Source: Henckelia pumila (Eukaryota > Streptophyta > Magnoliopsida > Lamiales > Gesneriaceae). From it: DNA of 64,000 nucleotides. This document shows positions 48,312 to 58,245 of the stretch, in pieces. The position numbers and the translations under genes were made by a program. Below the pieces are notes generated by a model. The model was not told the origin of the DNA. It was given only the letters and a program-made list of their open reading frames with translations, and made no database searches. Location of the stretch: NCBI RefSeq assembly GCF_033568475.1, contig NC_133120.1, positions 26,455,425 through 26,519,424 on the forward strand. Direction: 5' to 3'. The stretch's first letter is position 1; each line of letters begins with the position of its first letter.

Positions 48312-50340
48312 TGTATGAAATACTGAAAAGGAAAAACAGACATATATCAATGATTGTTTAACAATTTACTAAGACATAAAATAGGCGAATTTAATTTTAT
48401 GAATCTCACTCCCACTATTTTAACGATTTCACCACCCTCTAGTGAAAACGGGAAACTTTTTCCTTAGTGAGAACATGGAGTCCAATTGACAAACTTATGG
48501 TCCCGAATAATATCAGCCAACCATAATTCTCAAAAGGTAGAGCCCAATTGCTTCCAAAGCAACCCCCATGTGTTTACCTCATGTCCAATAAGGGCCCAAT
48601 AATATGACGCCGTTTAAAGTGACATGTCAAGATGACCCATCAATATTAAGTTGTGATGGACGGTCGCCATGTGGATCCCCCAATAATATGAGCCGATCCC
48701 ATGGGAGTTCCACCCAACTTACAACATTTGTCGATCCAATGTACAGCTTTCCGACGGACGGGCCCCCCCAATAATATGAGCCGGACCGTATCCGCGGGTA
48801 GCATCACATACATTGACCGTTGATGGAAGGTAGGAACATTTAAACAATATTTAAATTTCCTTTATTTATCTTGATATAAATTTTAAATCATATTTAAAAT
48901 GAGGGATTTTATTTATAAAAATATTTGTCTCATCATATTTAATTTATTGCATGCATTGCCGGATTCACGCAATTTATGTCTAAACATGCATACAATCATA
49001 ATATCACATATTATATAGGATGATCGATTCCATTTCTAATTGACCCGTGGTTGCCAATCACGGGTCTTAGTCCAATCCTAGGTAATATGCAGTATGCAAA
49101 TGCAATCCTATTACATATGCTTCCAATTTACATTTCTTCAGTCTTCATTGTCTGCTGGGCCCACCATCTTCAAATCTTGATCTCCCACTAAATCTAATGT
49201 ATTTACAATAAATAACAATGACAAGTAGGGGATACATTTTTAGGGGGTGGGAACGGGCTATAAACCAAGCCCACTTTTATTACATATGACATTCATATCG
49301 GGCCATAAACCAGGCCCATTAATAAAACCAACAACAATAAAGACAAAATGTAAATTCCTAACATACACCTACAAAATTGGTCATGGCAATCGATCATCCT
49401 TATCCAATAACATTTAATTCAAAATTAATTTATTGGACAACATGCTGTGGCAATTCAAATTTAAACAAGATAAAATCATATTTTATATATAAAATCACAT
49501 TTCACATATAAAATCATATTTTATCTCCATATCAAATAAAATCATATTTTATCTATAAAATCCAATTTTACAAATAAAATCATATTTTACTTAATATATC
49601 ATAAGATCATATCTTATCATCAATTGTACCAAAATAATTGATTTCAAAATTCAATTTACGGATAAAATATTAAAATTTTCCAAAAATTCAAATTTATCCA
49701 AAATCAATTTTAAAATTTACGGACTCGAACAATTCGATCCGAAATCTCGTGAACCAATCAAAAACAATATTTGACCGGACCAAAAATAAAATTTTAACAT
49801 ATTAAAATTAATTTTTAATAAAATATTAATTTTTCCCGCGGGCCACCCGGGACACTCCCGGGTTGGCCCGCACCCGGGGCGCGGGCCGGGGCAGCCCGGC
49901 TGCCCCCTTAGGGCAGCAACGCTTGCTGCCCTGGCGGCGCCTGGCCGCCGCTGGGCGGCGCCGAGCGCTGCCCTGGGCAGCGCCGAGCGCTGCCCTGCGC
50001 AGCGCCGAGCGCTGCCCTGCGCAGCGCCCAGCGCTGCGCTGGGCAGCGCCGTGCGCCGCCCTGGGCGGCGACGGTCGCCGCCCTGGGCAGCGCCGTGCGC
50101 CGCCCTGGGCGGCGACGGTCGCCGCCCTGGGCGGCTCCGTGCGCCCCCTTTGGGCGGCGCCGTGCGCCGCCCCTGGGGGCAGCGACCATCGCTGCCCCCT
50201 CCGGGCAGCGATCCAATCGCTGCCCGGGTTTCGCTCCCGGAAAAAATTTTTTTTTTTTATTAAAAATATTTATTTTGTTTCAAAAACCGAGACTCAAAAA
50301 TTTTGTACAATTGATTAATTCAATCGATTGATCTGAGCAA
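48312..50340 (-). other. Copia R leader (5' UTR)
   Basis: This is about 2 kb of noncoding sequence between PBS and gag. From gag outward it contains four copies of a GGCTCATATTATTGGG motif (48502, 48594, 48677, 48766), an AT-rich block of TAAAATCATATTTTA words (49460-49620), then the GC-rich hairpin array (49888-50227) and an A/T run next to the PBS. A homologous leader occurs in copia B (1-1534). Confidence 0.85.
49888..50227. repeat. Array of about 15 GC-rich hairpins in copia R leader
   Basis: The repeating 21-22 bp units are each self-complementary: for example GGGCAGCAA-CGC-TTGCTGCCC (49911-49931), GGGCGGCGA-CGG-TCGCCGCCC (50063-50083 and 50107-50127), an 11-bp stem at 50175-50199 and a 12-bp stem at 50201-50227. 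Stems of 6-12 bp are joined by a single T or less, with loops of 3-5 bases. Most are perfect; a few carry one mismatch or a G-T pair. The long ORFs on both strands here (49863-50318, 49908-50216) follow from GC-rich repetition and are not genes. Confidence 0.9.
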
Positions 50341-50356
50341 CCTGACTCTGATACCA
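50341..50356 (-). other. Primer binding site (copia R)
   Basis: One base inside the 5' LTR the minus strand reads TGGTATCAGAGTCAGG, matching plant initiator-Met tRNA complement. Confidence 0.9.
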
Positions 50357-50357
50357 C

Positions 50358-52217
50358 TGTAGGAAAACTGGCGAGTTCCCAGACCAATTACGATTGATAC
50401 CCGGTGCAGCGGAAGTTTAAAAATTTTTCATGGAACGTTTCCATGGTATGGGTATCAACCGTTCATCGATTGAATTACGTGTGTGTAAAATTTAAATAAC
50501 AATTAAATAAATTTTACCTCAAATCTCGCAACGAGATTAATGGACACCAACAGAACAATTCTGCTCTTGTTGTCTCTCCCTGGAACCGATGAACTCCTTC
50601 AATCAGGTCCACGAACAGAGGTTTAATCCCTCTGATAGATTGCACTAGAAAATCTATCAGAAGTTTTCTGCGAAGAGAATACACGAATTTGATTCGTTAT
50701 TCCTTACTGCGATTCAAAATCACAGACCGGAATTTTCTCGGGCAGAGGGGAGGGGTCGGCCGAAAACGTTTTGAGAGGGGTAGGGTTTCGAAAATCCTGT
50801 CTCAAAAATTATGACCTATTCTCTGTAATTTCTGTACTGAAATAACTTATTTATAATGCAGGCCACTAACACCTTAGGGCCCATTAGTCATAAGCTGGGG
50901 CCCGACAAGCAAAGCCCACTCGTTCAGAAATTAATATAAAATTCATCGTGACTCCGATTGATGAAACGATTTCACCAATGTGCACAGAAACCATTTCTGC
51001 ACGTTTTAAAGTGAAAATAAATTTTCCTGAATCCGAATTCAGTGGTTTCCAAAAATGTCCATCCCTATGTCATTTTAGGAAATCCTACTCCCTTACTCTT
51101 ATTTAAGAAGTCCAACTCCTTAGTTCATTAAATTTAACTCTTTAAATTTAACTATCTCAACGGGGATTAAAACTCCATTACACTGTGTGACCCTCAATGG
51201 TTCAGGGATACAGCTAGCCGTGGGCTCACAACTCCTTGTGACTCGGAACAACACTTTCCGACTTGCCCAACGAATCATGGTAAAGCGCCTAGCAACATCG
51301 CCCCATGATTCCCTAGGTATCACTGATAGTGCCTACAAGAACCAGTAGATTTTGGTTAGCGTACAGTACGGTCCCTTCATCCATATATCCCGATCGAATC
51401 AACAACCATTGGTATATCGAGAGTCGCTCAAGATTCGATAACTATGCAATACATCTTGAAGATCAAATTAGTGACATCGCATGTGCTACTAAGAAACCAT
51501 TTCTTAAATCACATCAAGTACTCTGGCCAGAGATTTGTCACACTAATATCTCCTCAGATCGCATAGGATATCCACACTCGCAAGTATGTGGTGAATCCTT
51601 GACAACAATGCATTGACTCCTATATGTGTCGTAACTGTACCCAATCTCGACACCTGATGACCCCCTCAGAGTCGGTAAACGAGTCAAAGCACAGTACTAG
51701 CATATAGAGTCTCCATGATGTTTCAAGTCGTAAGGACTAATGGTGTACAACCAAAACCGCGGACTTTATCCACTCGATAAGTGATAACCACTTGGAAAGT
51801 CCGGATAGGGTAGTTCGACTATTCATCCTATGAATATCCATTTGCATGCTTCGAACATCTCCATGTTCCCTACCAATGAAACGTGGTACTCCGCATTGCA
51901 AATGCTAGTCTCAAACTCGAGCGATCCTTATCCTTATTATCGGACGGCTCAATCGACTAGGAACGGTTTTAGAATATACAGTGACTATAAGATGTATTTC
52001 ATGATAGACATCTCCATGTTCTACCACATCTTACATACACTATAGTACATTCAAGGTCTTTATCAAAACAACAATAGTATATCACAATATAACAATATGA
52101 AGTAATATAAAGTCATTGCCATAAAAGTGTAAATAATATTAAACAAAAGATTGTTTATACAAAGAGTCAACAAAGCCCATAGCCACACAGTTGGCTCACT
52201 GGGCACCCACTCTTACA
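50358..52217 (-). repeat. 5' LTR of copia R
   Basis: This 1860-bp LTR is virtually identical to 42526-44383. It ends CACTCTTACA at 52217, followed by target duplication ATATT and then M integrase coding sequence. Confidence 0.95.
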
Positions 52218-52540
52218 ATATTCTGCACCGGTCTGAGGTTCAGGTAGACAAGGATTTGACTTATGTTGAGAAACCTCTTCGTATCCTTGATTATAAGGAT
52301 AAGGTTTTACGGAACAAAGTAATTCCTTTGGTTTTAGTTCAGTGGCAGCGCCGAGGCACTGAAGAAGCTACTTGGGAGCTTGAGGACAGGATGCGTAAAG
52401 ACCATCCTGAGTTGTTTTGATTTCATTCTTTAAGTTGTATTCAGTTGCAAACTCTGTAAACGTTTGATTTGAATAAAGAATGTTTCTGATTTCTGTATTT
52501 GCATTCGGTACTTAAGATCTGATTTCGAGGACGAAATATC

Positions 52541-52555
52541 TTAAGTGGGGGAGAA
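52541..52555 (+). other. Polypurine tract (gypsy M)
   Basis: TTAAGTGGGGGAGAA lies directly before the 3' LTR, preceded by the gypsy tail motif TTTCGAGGACGAAAT at 52524. Confidence 0.88.
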
Positions 52556-53892
52556 TGTAGTAGCCCGTGCCCTAATTGAGTAATTAGAGGATTAATGCTA
52601 ATTAATTGAATTAGGCATCGGACGGATCGGAAGCTCTGAAGGCACGATCGGAAGCTCCGAACAGGATCGGAAGCTCCGATGAGCGATCGGAGGCACCGAT
52701 CGATATTACGTCAGGCATGACGTGTGGTTGGATCGGAAGCTCCGATCAGGACCGGAGGCTCCGATCACCCCTATCCGGAGTCATCAAGTGATATTTTGAC
52801 ACGTGGCAGATCAGGATCTTCGGAAGCTCCGATGGCAGGATCGGACGTTCCGATCGAGGTTCGGACGTTCCGATCAAGAATCGGAAGTTCCGATCGTTGT
52901 CTATAAATAGAAGGCCGAGACTTCATTTCTCTTTGCCAATTCCGAGTTCTCCTTTCCTTTCTAGTCCTTTTGGAGCTGTTCTAGTCTTTTTAGGCTTGGT
53001 CCGGAGGTCGGCGAGGCGTTCGGTAGTCGTAGCGGAGTTGTGCCCAAGTTCTGGAGGCATCAACATCAAAGGGCTAACGACGGACGAAGGTATATCTTTT
53101 GCTTCCTATAAATATTTAGGAGTATGCAATAGCTTAGTTAAGGCTTTTAGAGCACTTTGATGATAGTAGTATCATTTGGCAGTGTAGAGCAGACTATAGG
53201 CGTGGACCTAGAGTTGGTAGAGCTTGCACTGTATTGAGGTACGAAAGTACTGTTCGAGATATCCTGACTGAGTATGCATGTATTATATGACTGCATTTAT
53301 ATGCCATGATATTATGCTGCATTCATTTTCATCTTGCTGTATCTCCTTCGAGATGTCTGTTAGTAGGGTTGTACCCTATCCTGTTAGTGGATGGACTTCC
53401 ATCGATTTGGGTCCGGCGTATCCACAGTTATCTCGGTATGGGAGCTACCTCCTGAAGCGACGGCACAGCGTGCTACATACCAGGGCCCGGTCTGTCTCTG
53501 TTATCTGATTCTTGACCTCGAGTCTATAGGGAGTTCACTTTGCATGCATGTATACTCATACTCTCACACTGAGCGTTTTATGCTCACGTCTCGTACTCTG
53601 TATTTTCTGGACACCTATTCCATGGGGCAGGTTTGCGATTGGACGAGGAGGGTGGATCCAGGAGGGGCTAGTCAGTGGTTGGCCAGCTGGAGCTTCGTCT
53701 AGGTTTTATTACTGTTGTTTGGGTTTATACAGCTATTCGATTTGGTTTTATATAATTGGATAATTACAGATTCCTTTACTTGGGATTGTATAATGTTATT
53801 GGTTTCCGCAGTTTTTTTCTGATATCTGTTTTATTAAGTTAATTGCATGCCTAAGTTCTGTTTAGTAGGTGATCCGGGTAAGGGTCACTACA
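52556..53892 (+). repeat. 3' LTR of gypsy M
   Basis: This 1337-bp LTR starts TGTAGTAGCCCGTGCCC and ends GGTCACTACA. It is the same family as the LTRs of P, Q and S. Several in-frame ORFs (52897-53160, 53391-53702) recur in all copies with shared frames broken in some, and I see no protein family, so I treat them as LTR sequence. Confidence 0.92.
52617..52910 (+). promoter_or_regulatory. U3 promoter with palindrome array (gypsy M LTR)
   Basis: About ten units of GATCGGAAGCTCCGATC or GATCGGACGTTCCGATC type occur from 52625 to 52896. Between them are ACGTCA-GGCA-TGACGT (52708-52723), a bZIP/TGA-type inverted pair, and a G-box ACACGTGGC (52799-52807). A TATA box CTATAAATAG follows at 52901. The same set is present in the LTRs of P (both), Q and S. 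Known plant factor preferences make this a likely enhancer-promoter. No expression is shown. Confidence 0.7.
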
Positions 53893-55533
53893 CGGTGCTC
53901 TAGAAATAGGCGAAGTACCCGGCATCAACTCTATGCCAAACTCGACTTCCCTAGCAGGAGGAAAACCCGGAATCTCATCAGGAAACACATCTGGAAATTC
54001 ATCCACAACAGGAATGCTCTCTATCCCAATACTCTCAGCGGACAAATCAACTGCATAGATAAGGTAGCCTTCCCCGCCAGACTCCAGAGCTCGACAGGCT
54101 CTCAAAGCTGATACCAAAGGCATCGGGGGTCGCGCTCCCTCACCATAGAAAAACCAACTCTCACTCCCTTCCAGATGAAAGCGTACTAATCTCTGATAGC
54201 AGTCCACTGAAGCTCGATAGGTAGTCAGCACATCTATTCCCAAAATGCAATCAAAGTCGTCCATCGCCAGGACCATGAGATTCGCCAACAGAACGTTCCC
54301 TTCGAACTCTAAAGGGCAACCCATCACTAGACGCTTAGCCAAAGCAGATTGGCCCGTCGGAGTAGAAACAGACATCACTACGTCTAGTGCAATGCATGGT
54401 AACTTATGCCTCTTAACAAAACGTGCAGAAATGAAGGAATGAGATGCACCAGTGTCAATAAGTACAAGAGCAGGTATACCATAAAGCATAAATGTACCTG
54501 CGATGACTTTCTCATTCTCCTCCACAGCCTGATCATGTCTCAGGGCAAACACCTGGCCAGAAGCTCGTGGCCTCATATGAGAACTCCCAGCAGACTATCC
54601 CTGCGACCTCTGCTGAACGGTGGCCTGAGAACCCGATCCTGAACCAGAACCAGAACCGCCTCCCCCAGACAGTGGACAATCCCTCCGGATATGAACAGTC
54701 TCTCCACAATGGAAACAAGCTCCAGAAGCTCTACGGAACTTTTCGGATGGATGGTTCTTCCCACAATGATCACACTTGTCCTTCTTACCATAACGGACAA
54801 CACCTCCCGAACCAGAGGAAGAAGAAGATCCAGACTTCTTGAAAGTTTGGGCACGGGGACCCAAAGAACTAGCAGGCCTCGACTGAGAGAAAGACCTGTT
54901 CCGCCGAATGCTGTCCTCTGCCTGATGACAACGGCTCACCAAACCCACGTAGGACATGTCGTCGCCAACCGCCACACGATCATGGATCTCAGGGTTAAGG
55001 CCCTGAAGGAACAGATTATACTTCATCTCTGAGCTATCAGCAATCTCGGGGCAATAGGATAGCAGATCAAAGAACCTCTGCTGATACTCATCGATAGACA
55101 TGGTTCCCTGTCCCAGACTCAGTAGCTCGCCTGCCTTCGACTATCGGAGTGCAGGAGGAAAATACCGCTTTTGGAAAGCTGTGCGGAACTCGGCCCAGGT
55201 GGCCACTCCTCTCGCCGCAACAAAAGGTGCAGAAGTAAACCTCCACCACCTGCGCGCACGCCCATCCAGAAGATAGCCAAGGGTCTCCACCTTCTGCTCA
55301 TCGGTGCATTGGAAAGTCTGAAAAGTCGTTTCCATGCGGTCTAACCAGTTCTCCGCATCCTCCGGAGACTCACCTCCAACTAAGGGCTTAGGACCCATAG
55401 ATAAGAATCGACGCACAGTGAAACGCTCGTCGTCATGATGACGATGACGCCGTTCTCGACGAGGCTCCCGGTCGGCATCACCCCAACGCCCACCAACACT
55501 GCCATGAGAACTCTGGTCGTCACGATTTGACAT
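53893..55533 (-). pseudogene. Gypsy P gag and protease
   Basis: ATG at 55533 opens MSNRDDQSSHGSVGGRWGD. Gag has LVGGESPEDAENWLDRME, a WWRFTSAPF region, YFPPALR, then a knuckle pair [20 protein letters not shown] / CFHCGETVHIRRDC (one glycine of the knuckle is changed to V). Protease has [12 protein letters not shown] near 54450. In-frame TAG stops replace CAG codons at 55141-55143 and 54595-54597. The frame is otherwise open up to SPISRAP at 53893, where element M cuts in. Confidence 0.9.
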
Positions 55534-55580
55534 CTACAAAAATACCTCAAGATGAGACTAAATCCCAAGAAATCTTTTGC

Positions 55581-55595
55581 ATGCTCTGATACCAT
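55581..55595 (-). other. Primer binding site (gypsy P)
   Basis: The minus strand reads TATGGTATCAGAGCA four bases inside the 5' LTR, fitting initiator-Met tRNA. Confidence 0.85.
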
Positions 55596-55598
55596 AAA

Positions 55599-56936
55599 TA
55601 TAGTGACCCTTACCCGGATCACCTACTAAACAGAACTTATGCATGCAATTAACTTAATAAAACAGATATCAGAATAAAACTGCGAAATCCAATAACATTA
55701 TACAATCCCAAGTAAAGGAATCTGTAATTATCCAATAATATACAACCAAATCGAATAGCTGTATAAACCCGAACAACAGTAATAAAACCTAGACGAAGCT
55801 CCAGCTGGCCAACCACTGACTAGCCCCTCCTGGATCCACCCTCCTCGTCCAATCGCAAACCTGCCCCATGGAATAGGGTGTCCAGAAAATACAGAGTACG
55901 AGACGTGAGCATAAAACGCTCAGTGCGAGAGTATGAGTATACATGCATGCAAAGTGAACTCCCTATAGACTCGAGGTCAAGGATCAGATAACAGAGACAG
56001 ACCGGGCCCTGGTATGTAGCACACTGTGCCGTCGCTTCAGGAGGTGGCTCCCATACCGAGATAACTGTGGATACGCCGGACCCAAATCGATGGAAGTCCA
56101 TCCACTAACAGGATAGGGTACAACCCTACTACAGACATCTCGAAGGAGATACAGCAAGATGCAAATGAATGCAGCATAATATCATGGCATATAAATCATG
56201 CAGTCACGTAATACATGCATACTCAGTCAAGATATCTCGAACAGTACTTTCGTACCTCAATATAGTGCAAGCTCTACCAACTCTAGGTCCACGCCTATAG
56301 TCTGCTCTACACTGCCAAATGATACTACTATCATTAAAGCGCCCTAAAAGCCTTAACTAAGCTATAGCATACTCCTAAATATTTATAGGGAGCAAAAGCT
56401 ATACCTTCGTCCGTCGTTAGCCCTTTGATGTCGATGCCTCCAGAACTTGGGCACAACTCCGCTACGACTATCGAACGTCTAGACGACTCCCGGTTCAAGC
56501 CTAGGAAGGCTAGAACAACTCGAATATGACTAGAAATAGGGAGGAAATCCGGAATTGGCAAGGAGAAATGAAGCCTCGGCCTTCTATTTATAGACAACGA
56601 TCGGAGCCTCCGATCCTCGATCGGAACGTCCGAACTTCGATCGGAACGTCCGATCCTGCCATCGGAGCTTCCGAAGATCCTGATCTGCCACGTGTCAAAA
56701 TATCACTTGTTGACTCCAGATAGGGGTGATCGGAGCCTCCGGTCCTGATCGGAGCTTCCGATCCAGCCACACGTCATGGATGACGTAATATCATCGGTGC
56801 CTCCGATCCTCATCGGAGCTTCCGATCCCGATCGGAGCTTCCGATCGTCCCTTCGGAGCTTCCGATCCGTCCAATCCCCAATTTATTTAATTAGCATTAA
56901 TCCTCTAATTACTCAATTAGGGTTCGGGCTACTACA
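55599..56936 (-). repeat. 5' LTR of gypsy P
   Basis: This 1338-bp partner of 32370-33707 has the same length. Its inner end reads TATAGTGACC where the 3' LTR has TGTAGTGACC. The outer end GGGCTACTACA is at 56936, followed by TAAGA. The U3 has ACGTCA-TGGA-TGACGT at 56770-56785. Confidence 0.92.
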
Positions 56937-57340
56937 TAAGAATATATGGGGCAATTAGTGGGGCTTTTAGTGCTGCAAGTAGTGGGCTAATGAAGGTGAG
57001 CAGTTGAGGAGCTGACTCGGAAAATAGCATATAAAAAGGGCATTCATGTATTTCCTTTGCTCCTCAACGTTTCCTGTAATATATTTTTGTGTTTTTTATG
57101 GCAAACATTTCTAATTTTCATGTTTTAGTAGCAAAGTTAAGATTTTTGATTACTATTAATAGTTGTCCTTCGTTATTTCTTATGTTCTTTAGAATTAAAC
57201 CGGAGAAATCAAGATCGACGGTGGAACCAGGACTCGTAATAGTTTTTTTTATAGAAGTTAGATTTTTCTTTTTCTTTTTTTTTCACTTTTGGCATGATTT
57301 GTGCCTGGCACGCTTGAACACAAAAAATCTGAGCCAAATA
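56937..57340 (+). repeat. H-family LTR2, right part
   Basis: After one TAAGA copy the LTR resumes with GGGCTAATGAAGGTGAGCAG and ends GAGCCAAATA at 57340. Compared with LTR3 it lacks about 130 bp after GGGCATTCATG, with CATG at both deletion edges. This places P's insertion inside the shared middle LTR. Confidence 0.85.
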
Positions 57341-57341
57341 A

Positions 57342-58173
57342 ATGGAACGCCCGATGGGACCAATGTCTTCGAAGACCAAAGGAAGCATTAACGAAGGAGG
57401 TGACGATTTTTCTGCACAGTAAGTAGAGTTCGAGAAACCACCAGAACATTATGGATCAGAAAGTGTGATGATCTATTCAGTTCATCTCGATTCCATCAGC
57501 TCTAAGGAACTAGAGATGATGGAAATCTTGTTCAACACCATGGGACGCAAGCAAGAAACGAGTGAAATGATGTTAACCACTATGAGTTACACTAGGGAGG
57601 AGATGCGGAAGAGCAAATCAAGTGGGAGTTCCCCAGCAGGCGATACCCGCCGCTTGGTAAATCTAAATCAAGAGAATGATGTTGATTGATGCACTCCACT
57701 TCACAAAAGAAAGGAAGAAGTGTGGAAAAAAATTCCTGAAAATCTTAATTATAACAGTAAGATTCCAATTTTTCAACACTTTTTTGTAATCAACCAAAAT
57801 TGTTCTGCAGGACTATGTGGAAACATCAATCAAACATATACTTTTATGAATTCTCGGGGGGCACCATATCCCCCTCAACCTTTGCTTATCACACAATTCA
57901 TGTATAGGTAAAAAAAACAAGTACAAGGGGTATCAAGGAACCATGGCTCAAAGGTCAAGGAGCCATTCAGGTCCAAGAGGAACCTTGGCCCATGGGCCAA
58001 GGAACAATTCTTATCACTGTGGAACTATGACATCAAAGAACTGGTCATATATACTCGAAGGAACCATGGCTCAAGGGCCACAAAGTTATACTTACCAGCA
58101 AAGGAACAACACTTCAGAATCAAGGAACATTGTTTCACCAACATATTGGTCGTCTGGGCCAAAATATCGTTAA
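57342..58173 (+). pseudogene. Broken second copy of the H-family ORF
   Basis: This is the same unrecognised protein as at 31221, with a TAA at about 57420, TGA near 57687, and frameshifts after 57910. Preserved blocks are YSVHLDSISSKELEMMEI, SYTREEMRKSKSSGSSPAGD and IPIFQHFFVINQNCSAGL. Its conservation in a second copy confirms the extent of the ORF, but the decay here shows no sign of constraint. Confidence 0.65.
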
Positions 58174-58245
58174 AAAATCAAGTCAATTGATGGTATTATA
58201 TCGAGGCATATTGGCCCATTGGGCCAAAAGCCTGCGGGGGGAATT

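Larger units (their letters stand above)
42526..52217 (-). mobile_element. Young copia element R, complete
   Basis: This is a 9692-bp full-length Ty1/copia element on the minus strand with a perfect target duplication ATATT (42521-42525 and 52218-52222). Excision in silico rejoins the M integrase codons in frame. It has LTRs of 1858 and 1860 bp, PBS, a 2.0-kb leader with a GC-rich hairpin array, gag-pol in one frame, and PPT. The LTRs differ by two substitutions and one 2-bp indel by eye, so insertion is very recent. One stop and one frameshift disable pol. LTR and leader size recall Angela/BARE elements. Confidence 0.95.
39202..52420 (+). pseudogene. Gypsy M gag-tail and pol, split by copia R
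   Basis: The frame opens with the Gag tail ([20 protein letters not shown]). Protease has [12 protein letters not shown] at about 39382. RT has [19 protein letters not shown] and [11 protein letters not shown] (40387). RNase H has [11 protein letters not shown], and the integrase finger and DDE core are present. A single in-frame TAG at 42193-42195 (relatives have GAG) is the only break up to 42525. The coding continues at 52223 with [14 protein letters not shown] and ends at 52418-52420 after the chromodomain-like tail ([17 protein letters not shown]). The C-terminal type and order suggest a Tekay/Del chromovirus. Confidence 0.92.
39201..53892 (+). mobile_element. Gypsy element M, carrying copia R
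   Basis: This is a plus-strand member of the same gypsy family, lying opposite to P and Q. It lacks the 5' LTR and most of gag (it starts at the Gag tail after the breakpoint) but keeps the rest of pol and the 3' LTR (52556-53892). Copia R (42526-52217) is inserted in the integrase C-terminus. After M's LTR the sequence is P protease codons on the other strand, so M was inserted in P. The candidate target duplication there is CGGTG (53893-53897), with its partner lost in the deletion. Confidence 0.88.
32370..56936 (-). mobile_element. Gypsy element P, host of Q, M and R
   Basis: The two ends are 1338-bp LTRs in the same minus orientation (32370-33707 and 55599-56936), flanked by a perfect target duplication TAAGA (32365-32369 and 56937-56941). 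The original element keeps its 3' pol (33843-35587) on the left and its gag and protease (53893-55533) on the right. Between them sit gypsy Q and gypsy M with copia R inside, and P's RT portion has been lost at the Q/M deletion. The LTRs differ by roughly 1 percent by eye, so P is older than R. Confidence 0.9.

Noticed and set aside
49863..50318. Long overlapping ORFs on both strands (alanine/arginine/proline-rich)
   Set aside because: They lie in the GC-rich hairpin array. Several frames are open at once because the repeat lacks stop codons, and no protein-like signature is present.
42526..52217. Segmental duplication of about 1.86 kb
   Set aside because: The two copies are direct terminal repeats of one retroelement with PBS, PPT and target duplication.
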